Counted from the stretch's first letter, positions 16,412 to 25,017 are shown. The stretch is 49,992 nt of DNA from Oceanisphaera arctica (GCF_002936955.1 NZ_MPZM01000021.1:1-49992), one strand, 5' to 3'. A program made the numbers and translations. Notes: generated by a model from the sequence alone, not told the origin.

Positions 16412-17052
16412 TGGAAGCCGTATCCATAGATCTCAAACTGGCGCAACAGCACCAGATCCATGATGACCACCAGGCTCATGAAGAACACCACGACACAGGG
16501 GGGAACACCCTGTTCGGTTTCTGGCTGTACCTGATGACCGACTGCCTGCTGTTTGCCTCCGTGTTTGCCACTTATGCGGTGCTCTACATGAACACCGCCG
16601 GCGGCCCGTCCGGCAAGGACCTGTTCGATCTGAACTTCGTGCTCGGTGAAACCGCGGTGCTGCTGGTCAGCAGCATCACCTACGGTTTTGCCATGCTCGC
16701 CGGTCATCAGCATAAACGTGGTCTGACCCTGCTGTGGTTGCTGGTCACCTTCGCGCTGGGTTCGGCCTTTATTGCGATGGAAATCCATGAGTTCCAGCAC
16801 CTGATCGCCGAAGGCGCCGGCCCGAGCCGCAGCGCCTTTTTGAGCGCTTTCTTCGCCCTGGTGGGTATGCACGGCTTGCACGTGACCGCCGGCCTGGTGT
16901 GGATGCTGGTGCTGATGGTCGAGCTGATGAAGCGGGGCACAGGTCCCCGCACTCTGACCCGACTGGGCTGCCTGAGCATGTTCTGGCACTTCCTGGACGT
17001 GGTGTGGATTTGTGTGTTTACCGTGGTGTATCTGATGGGAGTAATGGCATGA
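16411..17052 (+). CDS. cyoC: Cytochrome bo3 ubiquinol oxidase subunit III
   Basis: A 213-residue subunit with five membrane helices. Typical residues are [23 protein letters not shown], split here as [10 protein letters not shown] and [10 protein letters not shown], plus [10 protein letters not shown] and [13 protein letters not shown]. The His-rich N-terminus ([15 protein letters not shown]) is common in this subunit. It overlaps the cyoB stop by one base (TAATG), with AGGAGG at 16401-16406. It supports the stability and proton uptake of subunit I. Confidence 0.95.
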   Translation: MEAVSIDLKLAQQHQIHDDHQAHEEHHDTGGNTLFGFWLYLMTDCLLFASVFATYAVLYMNTAGGPSGKDLFDLNFVLGETAVLLVSSITYGFAMLAGHQHKRGLTLLWLLVTFALGSAFIAMEIHEFQHLIAEGAGPSRSAFLSAFFALVGMHGLHVTAGLVWMLVLMVELMKRGTGPRTLTRLGCLSMFWHFLDVVWICVFTVVYLMGVMA

Positions 17053-17372
17053 GCCACAATCATGACGGTGCCGTGCAGGATCACGGCAGCGTAAAATCGT
17101 ATCTGCTGGGCTTCGTACTGTCGGTGATCCTCACCGCCATTCCGTTCTGGGCCGTGATGACAGGGCAGCTGAGCCCGGGCCTGACGATGGCGGCGGTAGT
17201 CGGCCTGGCTATCGTGCAGATAGTGGTACATCTCAAGTACTTCCTGCACCTGAACTTCAGCCTGAGCGGCCGTGAAAACAGTGTGGCCTTTCTGTTTACC
17301 GCTCTGGTCATCGTGATGGTAGTAGGCCTGTCGGTATGGATCATCCTCAGTGCCAACGAGATGATGATGTAA
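17049..17372 (+). CDS. cyoD: Cytochrome bo3 ubiquinol oxidase subunit IV
   Basis: A 107-residue small membrane subunit with three helices and the signature [16 protein letters not shown]. It assists CuB assembly and complex stability. It starts at ATG 17049, overlapping the cyoC stop (ATGA). The frame is open much further upstream, but that extension lies within cyoC and is not coding. After it the operon is interrupted by a 327-bp repeat-containing gap. Confidence 0.94.
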   Translation: MSHNHDGAVQDHGSVKSYLLGFVLSVILTAIPFWAVMTGQLSPGLTMAAVVGLAIVQIVVHLKYFLHLNFSLSGRENSVAFLFTALVIVMVVGLSVWIILSANEMMM

Positions 17373-17405
17373 CCAGTGCGTCTGCTAAATCTGGGAATCG
17401 AGGCC

Positions 17406-17499
17406 AAAAGGTCCGCTCCTCCGACACGCCGTAAACCCATCCCTGGGGGCTCGGACATGCCATCCATGGCATGTCACGGTCGGTGGAGCAGATCCTTTT
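17406..17499. repeat. Palindromic intergenic element, copy A
   Basis: A 94-bp element in the cyoD-cyoE gap. Outer arms run AAAAGG...CTCCTCCGAC to GTCGGTGGAG...CCTTTT. The inner hairpin is GACATGCCA-tcca-TGGCATGTC (17454-17475). The same pattern occurs at 17535, 22882, 36018 and, reversed, at 36174. It can fold on either strand; no ORF is conserved. Confidence 0.8.
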
Positions 17500-17534
17500 A
17501 GCCTCCTCCTGGACGCTGATGCATCTGATAGAAG

Positions 17535-17630
17535 GTGAAGGGAACCAGTTCGCCGACCTTCCGTTTCAGGGATGAAACGGGGAGCGTACATGGATGTATT
17601 CATCGCGTGTCGGCGGAGTGGGCCCTTTGC
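17535..17630. repeat. Palindromic intergenic element, copy B (reverse orientation)
   Basis: Reverse-oriented copy of the same family, 36 bp after copy A. It holds CCGTTTCA-N4-TGAAACGG (17561-17580) and TACAT-GG-ATGTA (17587-17598), flanked by GCCGACC and GTCGGCGGAG arms. Copies A and B together fill most of the 327-bp gap between cyoD and cyoE; the remainder shows only the cyoE ribosome binding site (AAGGGG at 17689-17694). Confidence 0.75.
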
Positions 17631-17699
17631 CCGACTTCATCGCACGAACAGTCTACTTTCTGCAAGCATAACGGGATCTCGATATCCCAAGGGGCTTTT

Positions 17700-18587
17700 A
17701 TGATTCGGCCTTACCTCAAGGTCATCAAGCCGGGCATTATCATGGGCAACCTGATCTCGGTGGCGGGGGGCTTTTTTCTGGCTGCTCGCGGCGACATCGA
17801 CTGGTCGCTGATGTGGGCCACAGTGCTCGGTCTGTCTCTGGTCGTCGCCTCCGGCTGCGCCATTAACAACTGCATCGACCGTGACATCGACGTTCATATG
17901 CGCCGTACCCGTAACCGGGTGACGGTCACCGGCGAGCTGTCCGGGCGGGCGGCGCTGATCTATGGCTTACTGCTGGGTGTGCTGGGCTTCGGCCTGCTGG
18001 CGGTTCGCACCAACGGTGTAGCGGTGGGCTTTGCCGTCTTCGGTTATGCGGTTTACGTGGGGCTGTACAGCCTCTGGATGAAGCGTAAATCCGTGTACGG
18101 CACCCAGATCGGCAGCCTGTCCGGTGCCGTGCCGCCGGTGGTGGGTTACTGCGCCGTATCCGGCCAGTTCGACGCCGGGGCGGCCATTCTGCTGCTGATG
18201 TTCAGCCTGTGGCAGATGCCCCATTCCTACGCCATTGCTATTTTTCGTTACGACGATTATGCGGCGGCGAAGATACCGGTGCTGCCGGTGGCCGAGGGTA
18301 TCGCCAAGGCCAAGCGCCAGATAGTGCTCTACATCGCGGTGTTCTGTCTGGTCACCGCCCTGTTGCCGCTGGGTGGTTACACGGGGCTGACCTTTATGGC
18401 GGTGTCCTGCGCCACCAGCCTGTGGTGGCTGGTGATGGCCTTCAACGGCTATCGCCGGGGTATTGAGGAACAGGGTTGGGCCCGTCGAGTCTTCGTGTTG
18501 TCGATCATCACCATCACCGCCATCAGCGTGACCATGGCGCTGGATTTTAGGGTGGTGCCCGATGCCTTGCTGGTATTAAACCACTAA
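17700..18587 (+). CDS. cyoE: Protoheme IX farnesyltransferase (haem O synthase)
   Basis: A 295-residue UbiA-family prenyltransferase with about nine membrane segments. It makes haem O, needed for the high-spin site of CyoB. The first Asp-rich motif is [18 protein letters not shown] and the second is in [16 protein letters not shown]. The ATG at 17700 follows AAGGGG by five nt. The frame is open upstream, but that part lies in the palindromic repeat. It is separated from cyoD by 327 bp, unlike the tight E. coli operon. Confidence 0.95.
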   Translation: MIRPYLKVIKPGIIMGNLISVAGGFFLAARGDIDWSLMWATVLGLSLVVASGCAINNCIDRDIDVHMRRTRNRVTVTGELSGRAALIYGLLLGVLGFGLLAVRTNGVAVGFAVFGYAVYVGLYSLWMKRKSVYGTQIGSLSGAVPPVVGYCAVSGQFDAGAAILLLMFSLWQMPHSYAIAIFRYDDYAAAKIPVLPVAEGIAKAKRQIVLYIAVFCLVTALLPLGGYTGLTFMAVSCATSLWWLVMAFNGYRRGIEEQGWARRVFVLSIITITAISVTMALDFRVVPDALLVLNH

Positions 18588-18610
18588 CACTTTTCATGTT
18601 TCTCCCTTTT

Positions 18611-18647
18611 GGCCAAAGCAGCTCATCCAACTACTTTGGCCTTTTTT
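18611..18647 (+). terminator. Rho-independent terminator of the cyo operon
   Basis: GGCCAAAG / CTTTGGCC perfect stem with a 15-nt loop and six T, 24 bp after cyoE. Confidence 0.85.
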
Positions 18648-18662
18648 CGAGCTGCTCCCCAT

Positions 18663-19043
18663 TTAGCTCATGGAATGCAGGCCGATCATATTACCCTCGG
18701 TATCGACGGCCAGGGCGATAAAGCCGTAGGGGCCGATGGCGAACTTGTCGCGTGCCAGCTGTCCGCCGCTGGCGACTACTTTGTGGGCCTGTTCGGCACA
18801 GTCGTCACAGCGAAAATACACCAGGGTTCCACCACCGCCGGGTGACATGCCGTTCATCTGCACCAGGGCGCCGCAGGCGCCGTTACCCTCGTCTTCTCCC
18901 GGAAACATCCACATTTCCGGCCAGTCTCCTTCCAGTTTGTCCGGTTGTTCCAGCTTCACGTCCAGCACCGCCTCGTAGAATTTACGCGCCCGCGCCATAT
19001 CCGCCACATAGATTTCAAACCAGACTACGGCATTACCTTTCAT
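18663..19043 (-). CDS. VOC (glyoxalase/bleomycin-resistance) family protein
   Basis: A 126-residue single VOC module pair. The opening VVWFEIYVADMARARKFYEAVL and closing GPYGFIALAVDTEGNMIGLHS are typical. Metal-binding Glu and His candidates are Glu10 and the C-terminal His123. Members are metalloenzymes or ligand binders of varied function; the substrate is unknown. It is transcribed toward the cyo operon as a single gene. The 198 bp upstream (19044-19241) hold nothing I can name. Confidence 0.85.
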   Translation of the reverse strand: MKGNAVVWFEIYVADMARARKFYEAVLDVKLEQPDKLEGDWPEMWMFPGEDEGNGACGALVQMNGMSPGGGGTLVYFRCDDCAEQAHKVVASGGQLARDKFAIGPYGFIALAVDTEGNMIGLHSMS

Positions 19044-19241
19044 CGTCCTGCTCCTTTATGGGGATAAACCAGAGTTAACTATAGTCAGACACCTGTTCGG
19101 TGGCGCTCTGGCCCGGCAACCGGCAAAGCCTGACAAACTGACGGATACTGATAGAACAAGGTCGGGACAGGCGCGGTTTGACAGGCAGCGACAGCGTGAT
19201 GGTTCAGCCCGATTCTGCATCAGCAACATGAGGGAACCCGG

Positions 19242-20597
19242 ATGAAAATTACCTTTCTCGGCGCGACCCAGACGGTCACCGGCTCCAAATTTCTGGTCAG
19301 CAGCGGCGATACCCAGATTCTGGTGGACTGCGGCCTGTATCAGGGCTACCAATGGTTACGCGAACGCAACCGGCAGCCGTTGCCGCTGGATATGCGCAAG
19401 CTCGATGCCATAGTGCTGACCCACGCCCACCTGGATCACTCCGGCTATATTCCGGTGCTGTACCGGCAGGGCTATCGCGGGCCCGTTTATTGCCATCCCG
19501 CCACCCAGGCCCTGTGTGGCATTTTGCTGCCGGACAGCGGTCATATTCACGAAGAAGACGCCAAATTCTACGCTCACCATAAATTAAGCAAGCATGAAAG
19601 ACCCGAACCCCTGTATGACCGGAAAACGGCAGAGAAGAGCCTGTCGTTGCTCAAACCGCTCGAGTTTGATCGCAAGCTGGATATTGGCTCTATACGGGTA
19701 CATCTGCAGCCTGCCGGTCATATTCTCGGGGCCGGCAGTCTGATCCTCGAAGCCGAAGGCAAGCGGGTGGGGTTCTCCGGCGATGTGGGCCGCCCGAACG
19801 ATCTTTTCATGCGGCCGCCGCAACCCTTGCCCGAACTGGATTTGCTGTTGCTGGAGTCGACTTACGGTGATCGCCGCCATGAGGACACTGATCCCTTCGA
19901 TCAGCTGGCAGAGCTGGTCAACGACACAGTGTCCGGCGGCGGTGTCATGCTGATCCCCAGCTTCGCCGTCGGCCGGGCGCAGACCATGCAGTATCTGCTG
20001 ACCAGGCTGATGCTTGAGGAGCGTATCCCCCGGATGAAGGTGTTTCTCGACAGCCCCATGGCCATCGATGTCAGCGGCATCTATGCGCGCTTTGCCGACC
20101 AGCACAAGCTGAGCCATGGCGATTTTCAGCAGATGAATCAGGCTATTACCTTTACCCGCAGCATGGATCAGTCTCGGGCGCTGGCCGACGAGGCCCACCC
20201 TCACATCATCATTGCCGGTAGCGGCATGGTTACGGGAGGGCGCATTCTCCACCACATGAGGCGGCTGCTGCCCGATCATAGAACCACCCTGGTGCTGACC
20301 GGTTTTCAAGTGGGGGGTACCCGAGGAGCCAAGTTGTCGCAGGGAGTGGAAAGCGTAAAAATTCACGGTGACTGGGTGCCCAACCGCGCCCGTATCGAGA
20401 TGCTGCACGGACTGTCGGGACATGCCGATTATGTGGAGCTGCAGCAATGGCTGGAGGCCTCGGCGCTGACCGCCGACACCCGTATTCAGTTGGTGCACGG
20501 CGAACCCGAAGCGCTGGAAGCGATGCGTGATCACCTGCGCCGCACTACCTCTTATCAGGTCGAAATCGGCGAATATCAGCGTGTTTTAACGCTGTAG
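19242..20597 (+). CDS. Beta-CASP metallo-beta-lactamase nuclease (RNA-processing type)
   Basis: A 451-residue protein. The metallo-beta-lactamase domain has motif I (VDCGLYQG), motif II LTHAHLDHSGYIP, then PAGHILGAGS and FSGDVGRPND. The beta-CASP cap has PSFAVGRAQTM, IIIAGSGMVTGGRILHHM and the C-terminal GLSGHADYVELQQW histidine. The set matches bacterial CPSF-like endo/exoribonucleases that bind two zinc ions. Its cytoplasmic RNA substrate is not known. The stop codon lies inside a symmetrical hairpin shared with the convergent yjfC. Confidence 0.92.
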   Translation: MKITFLGATQTVTGSKFLVSSGDTQILVDCGLYQGYQWLRERNRQPLPLDMRKLDAIVLTHAHLDHSGYIPVLYRQGYRGPVYCHPATQALCGILLPDSGHIHEEDAKFYAHHKLSKHERPEPLYDRKTAEKSLSLLKPLEFDRKLDIGSIRVHLQPAGHILGAGSLILEAEGKRVGFSGDVGRPNDLFMRPPQPLPELDLLLLESTYGDRRHEDTDPFDQLAELVNDTVSGGGVMLIPSFAVGRAQTMQYLLTRLMLEERIPRMKVFLDSPMAIDVSGIYARFADQHKLSHGDFQQMNQAITFTRSMDQSRALADEAHPHIIIAGSGMVTGGRILHHMRRLLPDHRTTLVLTGFQVGGTRGAKLSQGVESVKIHGDWVPNRARIEMLHGLSGHADYVELQQWLEASALTADTRIQLVHGEPEALEAMRDHLRRTTSYQVEIGEYQRVLTL

Positions 20598-20615
20598 GCG
20601 GCTATTTGCCGCCTA
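20595..20615. terminator. Hairpin containing both stop codons of convergent genes
   Basis: TAGGCGGC-TATTT-GCCGCCTA: a perfect 8-bp stem whose two ends are the TAG stop codons of the plus-strand nuclease and the minus-strand yjfC. No T tract follows, so termination strength is uncertain. Confidence 0.5.
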
Positions 20616-21779
20616 GCCGAGAATGATATGGGGCAGGTAGCGAGACAGATCCTGGGTGATGAGGCCGGTATCTTCCCGCACCGCTATGCCGGCGGGTTTA
20701 TCGTCCACCAGCCAGCTGCCGATAAGAGCGTGGTTGTCGCCGAATTTCGGCAGCGGGTGCCAGGCCTGCACTATAAAGCCTTCTTCACCATAGGGACCGT
20801 CCACTTCCGCCACCAGCTCGCCGTGGCGCATCACGCTGATGTTGGCGCCCTCGCGGGAAAACAGCGGTTTCTGCACATATTCCTGCAGCGCGCTGCGTTT
20901 GGGATCGTCGCCGAAGTAGGCGGGCAGCAGGTTGGGATGGTCGGGAAAACGCTGCCAGAGCAGGGGCAGTAGCGCCTTGTTGGACAGCACCGACTTCCAC
21001 AGCGGCTCCAGCCAGTTGACCCGGCTGGAGGCCAGATGTTCCGCATACTTCTCCCGAAACATGAACTCCCAGGGGTAGAGCTTGAACATCCAGTCGATGG
21101 TGTGGCTGTCGGTGTCGGTCAGCCAGCCGCCTTCGCCCAGACCGATGTCTTCGATATGGACGAAAGCGGTGTCTAACCCCGCTTCGAGGGCGCAGTCTTC
21201 CAGATACTGTACCGTGCCCCTGTCCTCGATCGACTCCTTGCAGCATGAAAAATGCAGTCGCTGGCCCGGATAATGAGCGGCCATACTCGCAAAGCGGGCC
21301 ACCAGCCGCTCCTGCAGCAGGTTGAACTGATCCGCGTCCCGGCGCAGCCGGCCGGCATCGACGTTGTCTTCCAGCCACAGCCATTGCCAGAAGGCGGTTT
21401 CGAACAGGCTGGTGGGAGTATCGGCGTTGTTTTCATACAGCTTGGCCGGGCCCCGGCCGTCGTAGGCCAGATCCAGTCGGGAATAGAGGCTGGGGTCTCG
21501 CCGTTGCCACGAGTCGAGTACATCCTGCCAGCGGGCCTCGGGAATGCGGCAGCGCCGAAGAAGCTGTTCGTCGCGCACCACCTGGTCCACCACTTCCAGA
21601 CACATCTGGTGCAGCTCGGCGGTGGGGTCTTCTATGTCCCGCTCTATCTGCGCCAGGGTGAACTGGTAGTAGGCGGTTTCGTCCCAGTAGGGCTCGCCAT
21701 ACATGGTATGAAAACCAAAGCCCAGTTGTTCGGCCTGGGCGCGCCAGTTCGGGCGCTCTTTATGGCTGACCCGCAGCAT
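20613..21779 (-). CDS. yjfC: ATP-grasp ligase YjfC/YgiC (glutathionylspermidine synthase-like)
   Basis: A 388-residue protein of the glutathionylspermidine synthase C-terminal-domain family, the length of E. coli YjfC/YgiC. It starts MLRVSHKERPNWRAQAEQLG and has GEPYWDETAYYQFT, LYENNADTPTSLFE, KLYPWEFMF, YFGDDPKRSALQEYVQKP split across the central part, and KPLFSREGANI with the ATP-contacting residues. The N-terminal amidase of full glutathionylspermidine synthase is absent, so it is thought to form an amide bond on an unknown substrate. The frame is open 65 codons further up, but that part overlaps yjfM. ATG 21779 overlaps the yjfM stop by one base. Confidence 0.9.
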   Translation of the reverse strand: MLRVSHKERPNWRAQAEQLGFGFHTMYGEPYWDETAYYQFTLAQIERDIEDPTAELHQMCLEVVDQVVRDEQLLRRCRIPEARWQDVLDSWQRRDPSLYSRLDLAYDGRGPAKLYENNADTPTSLFETAFWQWLWLEDNVDAGRLRRDADQFNLLQERLVARFASMAAHYPGQRLHFSCCKESIEDRGTVQYLEDCALEAGLDTAFVHIEDIGLGEGGWLTDTDSHTIDWMFKLYPWEFMFREKYAEHLASSRVNWLEPLWKSVLSNKALLPLLWQRFPDHPNLLPAYFGDDPKRSALQEYVQKPLFSREGANISVMRHGELVAEVDGPYGEEGFIVQAWHPLPKFGDNHALIGSWLVDDKPAGIAVREDTGLITQDLSRYLPHIILG

Positions 21780-22393
21780 CAGCCGCCCCAGCCCCGGGAG
21801 CGACTGCTGCTTTTGTTGCTCTTCCAGCTGCTCTTGGCCTGAGCGGACGAGCCGAAGCCACCGCGCGAAATGGTGCGGGTGACCTTGGGCTTGGGTGCCA
21901 GCGCCTCTTTGCCGACCGACATGCGTTTGCCGTAGCTGGCCTTGCCCAGCCGATGGCCGTTGGCGGTGCTCCACTGGCCATAGTAGGGCGAGTAGGGGTT
22001 ACGGGAGCTATACACTGGGGTATGAGAATAGCGGTTGCCGTCCAGCATGCGCCCGAACATGAAACCGGCCATGGCCGGCATGAACCAGCTATTGCCCTGA
22101 TACTGATAGGGCGTGCAGCTGCCGCCGCCGAAGTCGGCTTCGCAGTCGTTGCGGCTGTCGTACTTGGGCGCGGTTTCTGCCGACTCGGCCAGCGCCTGCT
22201 GATAGGCGGCTTGGCATTGCTCGGCGAGATCGGGGTTGCTGTTGCGGCAGTCATCCTGTGACTGATAAACCTGCACCTCGGTGTCGCTTTGGCCGCAGGC
22301 ACTGAGCAGCACGGATCCGGCGATGGCCGCGCCCACCGGTTTGCCGATGCGATCCGCCATGCGAGAAAGCAGCTGACGTTTGGAACGTTTCAT
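21779..22393 (-). CDS. yjfM: DUF1190 lipoprotein YjfM/YgiB
   Basis: A 204-residue protein with a lipoprotein-like leader (VGAAIAGSVLLSACGQSD; lipobox SAC at about Cys33). Paired cysteines follow in DDCRNSNPDLAEQC and NDCEADFGGGSC. A Gly/Ser/Lys-rich tail is typical of YgiB/YjfM, with ALAPKPKVTRTISRGGFG strongly like E. coli YgiB. The function of the family is unknown; it is always next to the ATP-grasp gene, and its basic tail could be the substrate or anchor. Membrane-anchored and periplasm-facing, or possibly outer membrane. Confidence 0.88.
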   Translation of the reverse strand: MKRSKRQLLSRMADRIGKPVGAAIAGSVLLSACGQSDTEVQVYQSQDDCRNSNPDLAEQCQAAYQQALAESAETAPKYDSRNDCEADFGGGSCTPYQYQGNSWFMPAMAGFMFGRMLDGNRYSHTPVYSSRNPYSPYYGQWSTANGHRLGKASYGKRMSVGKEALAPKPKVTRTISRGGFGSSAQAKSSWKSNKSSSRSRGWGG

Positions 22394-22402
22394 AGGGCCT
22401 CC

Positions 22403-22819
22403 TCAGTAGGTGATACAGGCGGCGTTGAGCAGCCCCACGGCGATCGACAGGCCGCCAACCACGGCGCCGGCCGAGACCTGACCCTCGTTTATGCGTTCGG
22501 CGATTTTGGGCAGAAACACCAGTCGCACCAAGGCGAATGCCAGCAGCTGGGCCACCAGGGCGATAAGGCCCCAGACCGCGAAGTCCAGCAGCGATACCGA
22601 GTTGGCGGCGGCGCTGGCGACCGCCAGCGAGAAGCCGACAAAGGCGCCGACCAGGGCGATGGCCGCGGCCAGGTTCTGATCTTCCTTGATCAGCTTCCAT
22701 TCATCCCAGGGGGTGACCAGTACATAGAGCCACTTGAACAGCAGTAGCATCAGAATGGACAGGGAAAAGTACAACAAGAAGGGCCCGAGGCCCGAGAGTG
22801 AAGTGATTAAAGCGTCCAT
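22403..22819 (-). CDS. yjfL: DUF350 membrane protein YjfL
   Basis: A 138-residue inner-membrane protein with four hydrophobic segments, DUF350 family. Visible landmarks are LVTPWDEWKLIKEDQNLAAA, GFSLAVASAAANSVS and EGQVSAGAVVGGLSIAVGLLNAAC. The function is unknown. It lies nine bp before yjfM. The 304 bp separating it from yjfK contain palindromic repeats, so yjfLMC may be only partly co-transcribed with yjfIJK. Confidence 0.88.
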   Translation of the reverse strand: MDALITSLSGLGPFLLYFSLSILMLLLFKWLYVLVTPWDEWKLIKEDQNLAAAIALVGAFVGFSLAVASAAANSVSLLDFAVWGLIALVAQLLAFALVRLVFLPKIAERINEGQVSAGAVVGGLSIAVGLLNAACITY

Positions 22820-22881
22820 AAGTATCCTTTTATTCCGTTCTGAAAATGAAAAGCTGCAAATTGCTGGCAGAATCTGCCAGG

Positions 22882-22997
22882 CGAAGCAGCAACAGGGTTA
22901 TCTCCTTCGACACGCTTCAAGCCTATCCATGGGACGCTCGTCAAATGCCTTCCATGGCATTTGACGGTCGAATACGGCAATCCCTGTTGCTGCTTCG
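22882..22997. repeat. Palindromic intergenic element, copy C
   Basis: A 116-bp element between yjfK and yjfL with perfect 16-bp terminal inverted repeats (CGAAGCAGCAACAGGG and its complement). The inner hairpin is GTCAAATGCC-N6-GGCATTTGAC (22940-22965). The centre shares ATCCATGGGACGCTCG and GACGGTCG with the copies at 17406 and 36018, but the outer arms differ. Confidence 0.82.
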
Positions 22998-23039
22998 GGT
23001 TGCATCGGTGTTGTCTGATCAATGCTGACACCTGTAGCT

Positions 23040-23117
23040 GCCGCTTTAGCCGGAAGGGCTTGCGCAGCAAGCCGGTGACAACAGCGTCGCCGATGGTTTC
23101 GCGCCAGCTAAAGCGGC
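23040..23117. repeat. Second inverted-repeat element between yjfK and yjfL
   Basis: Perfect 11-bp arms GCCGCTTTAGC (23040-23050) and GCTAAAGCGGC (23107-23117) enclose the perfect hairpin GGCTTGC-GCA-GCAAGCC (23057-23073). It ends seven bp from the yjfK stop. It is unlike the other palindromic family and has no T tract. Confidence 0.65.
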
Positions 23118-23123
23118 GCCTTG

Positions 23124-23771
23124 TCAGCTCACAAACCTGAAATCGGTCGGGCTCAGATCGATGCCGGTAGCGAATATCAGACTGCGTTCGGCGCGCTGGT
23201 GCAGAATTTTTTCTTCCGCCGCCACCATCAACACCTCCACTTCATCTTCTGTGTCTGCGAGCGGCCGCTCGTAGATCATCACGAACTGATCGGTGTCGCT
23301 GCGGCTGCCGTCTTTGAGCCAGGTGGTTTCGGTCATGGCCACCGGCCGGGTGTTGTCCCAGGCCTTGGTGAAGACCTGACCATCCAGACTCCACTCCGGT
23401 TGTACCAGCTCACTGTCGAGCAGCCTGTTCCAGGCGGCATCGCCGTCTACCGGCCGGGTCTGGTAAAAATACCAGAGCTTGACCTCGGCCACGCAGTCGT
23501 CGGTGGTGCCGCCACTCAGCAATACCTGAACAAAGCCGTCGTCGTCGGTATAGAAACGCAGCAGCTGATGGCTTTCGTCCAGAATGACCCGGCCCACGGC
23601 CTGGATGATCTGGGTGCTGGCCGCGCCCTCGAAGGTCACCTTGTCGTTGAGCAACGACAGCTTAAGCGCATCCAGCTCGAAGCCGCCGCCCAGGCGCAGC
23701 CCCAGTACTTCCGGTGCCGGTTCGGCCTGAACGGACGGCGGCTGCATTTTCTTCTTCAGCCAGTCAAACAT
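23124..23771 (-). CDS. yjfK: DUF2491 family protein YjfK
   Basis: A 215-residue soluble protein similar in size to E. coli YjfK (219). It begins MFDWLKKKMQPPSV and has LGLRLGGGFELDALKLSLL and FYTDDDGFVQVLLSGG. The function is unknown; it is always found in this PspA-type neighbourhood. It lies twelve bp downstream of yjfJ. No transmembrane segment or signal peptide is seen, so a cytoplasmic location at the membrane face is assumed. Confidence 0.88.
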   Translation of the reverse strand: MFDWLKKKMQPPSVQAEPAPEVLGLRLGGGFELDALKLSLLNDKVTFEGAASTQIIQAVGRVILDESHQLLRFYTDDDGFVQVLLSGGTTDDCVAEVKLWYFYQTRPVDGDAAWNRLLDSELVQPEWSLDGQVFTKAWDNTRPVAMTETTWLKDGSRSDTDQFVMIYERPLADTEDEVEVLMVAAEEKILHQRAERSLIFATGIDLSPTDFRFVS

Positions 23772-23783
23772 CTTATTTACCCA

Positions 23784-24470
23784 TTATTTGCCCAGAATGC
23801 GGGCCAGTTCATCCTCGGCGCCGGCAGACTGGCTGCCGGTAATGCCGGCGGACTTCAGCTTCTGCTCCAGGGCGTCGCCGCTTTCGCTGGCGGCGCGCTC
23901 GGCGGCCACGTCCAGCTCGGCCTGGCGCTGGGTCTGCTTCTGCTTGATGCGATCCAGCGATTCTACCGCCGTTGTCATCTTGGTGTTGGCGCCGCTGTGG
24001 CGGGACGATACCGCCGACTGGGCCTTTTGTACGCTTTCGGTGGCCTTGACCATGTCCAGTTGCTGTTCCAGCTGACGCAGGCGGCCCTTGGCGGTGGTGA
24101 TGTTGTTTTTCAGGCTCTGCTCCGAGGCGGCAAACTGGTCGACGTAGCTCTGCTCGCCGTCCTGCTCGTTTTTCAGCTCGCCAACTCGCTGGGCACATTC
24201 CAGCGCCAGCTCCTTGTTGTCTTTGGTCATGGCGGCGCGGGCGTGAGCTTCATATTCCGCGATGCTGGCTCCGATGGCGTCCACCTTCTGTTTGGCCAGC
24301 TTGCGCTTGGCCATTATGCCGGTGAGGGCCTCGTCGGAACGGCGCAGTTCCTGTTTGGCTTCGCGAATTTCCTGATCCAGAATGCGCAGCGCCTGGCTAT
24401 CGGCCACGGCCTCGGCGGCTTCGTTGGCGCCACCCTTGATGGCGGTCACCAGTTTTTTCCATACGCTCAT
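23784..24470 (-). CDS. yjfJ: PspA/IM30-family protein YjfJ
   Basis: A 228-residue, almost wholly helical protein with long heptad-rich coiled coil (about residues 25-200), starting MSVWKKLVTAIKGGANEA like PspA/YjfJ. PspA-family proteins are ESCRT-III relatives that polymerise on damaged inner membrane. The C-terminal tail is Gly/Ser/Ala-rich (GITGSQSAGAEDELARILGK). Its start overlaps the yjfI stop as ATGA. Context with a DUF350 membrane protein, a lipoprotein and an ATP-grasp ligase suggests an envelope maintenance role; the family's precise task is not known. Confidence 0.9.
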   Translation of the reverse strand: MSVWKKLVTAIKGGANEAAEAVADSQALRILDQEIREAKQELRRSDEALTGIMAKRKLAKQKVDAIGASIAEYEAHARAAMTKDNKELALECAQRVGELKNEQDGEQSYVDQFAASEQSLKNNITTAKGRLRQLEQQLDMVKATESVQKAQSAVSSRHSGANTKMTTAVESLDRIKQKQTQRQAELDVAAERAASESGDALEQKLKSAGITGSQSAGAEDELARILGK

Positions 24471-24868
24471 GCGGTTACTCCTTGCAGATAGTCCTGATAC
24501 AGGTCGAGAAAGGCTTCGGTATTGCGGAACAGGGTTTCCACCTCGATCAGCACGCTTTCTTCCTTCGAGCCGGCAGAGAGGGAGCCGAAGGCGATGTAAT
24601 AGTCATCACCGTTGATCTTGCTGATGCCGATAGTGGTCAGCGGAAACAGCTGATGGGTACGCAATACGGTGTCGTTGAGCGTGGCGGCGTCGGTCACCTG
24701 GGTGGCGGGAAACAGCAGGGTCTCGACGATGATCTGCTCGCCGGCTACCGCCAGATAGGCTTCCAGCCCCTCGGTACTGGTGATCAGCAGTGAGTCGTTT
24801 TCGAGCTTGCTCTGCCAGCCTTCGTGGGTGGCCAGCAGGCCGTGCAGCTGTTCTAAAGTCCAGGACAT
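24467..24868 (-). CDS. yjfI: DUF2170 family protein YjfI
   Basis: A 133-residue protein, the exact size of E. coli YjfI. It starts MSWTLEQLHGLLATHEGW and has TTIGISKINGDDYYIAFGSLS and an acidic C-terminus. The frame is open to 24958 but homology begins at the ATG of 24868. First gene of yjfIJKLMC. The function is unknown. The 149 bp upstream before the PRPP-synthetase-like gene should hold its promoter; no clear hexamers were fixed. Confidence 0.87.
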   Translation of the reverse strand: MSWTLEQLHGLLATHEGWQSKLENDSLLITSTEGLEAYLAVAGEQIIVETLLFPATQVTDAATLNDTVLRTHQLFPLTTIGISKINGDDYYIAFGSLSAGSKEESVLIEVETLFRNTEAFLDLYQDYLQGVTA

Positions 24869-25017
24869 GCAGGTACTCCAGTGTTGGATGGGAATCATGA
24901 GAATGGGTAATAACTGCAGACAAGATAGAACAAAGTTGGTTCCGAAAGCCACCCTCATTCGCCCATCGAGTGTGCCGAGGGGGCCCGAACGGCTGCCGTG
25001 AAGGGCGTGATGAGTGG

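Noticed and set aside
13510-17372. Assignment as aa3-type cytochrome c oxidase
   Set aside because: Subunit II lacks CuA ligands and subunit I has the quinone-site and C-terminal features of CyoB.
17535-17699. N-terminal extension of CyoE through an in-frame upstream start
   Set aside because: The extension reads through the palindromic repeat; a good ribosome binding site supports ATG 17700.
23121-24491. 456-codon open frame on the plus strand antisense to yjfJ and yjfK
   Set aside because: It spans two well-recognised minus-strand genes and their gap, and its composition reflects the complement of a GC-rich coding strand.
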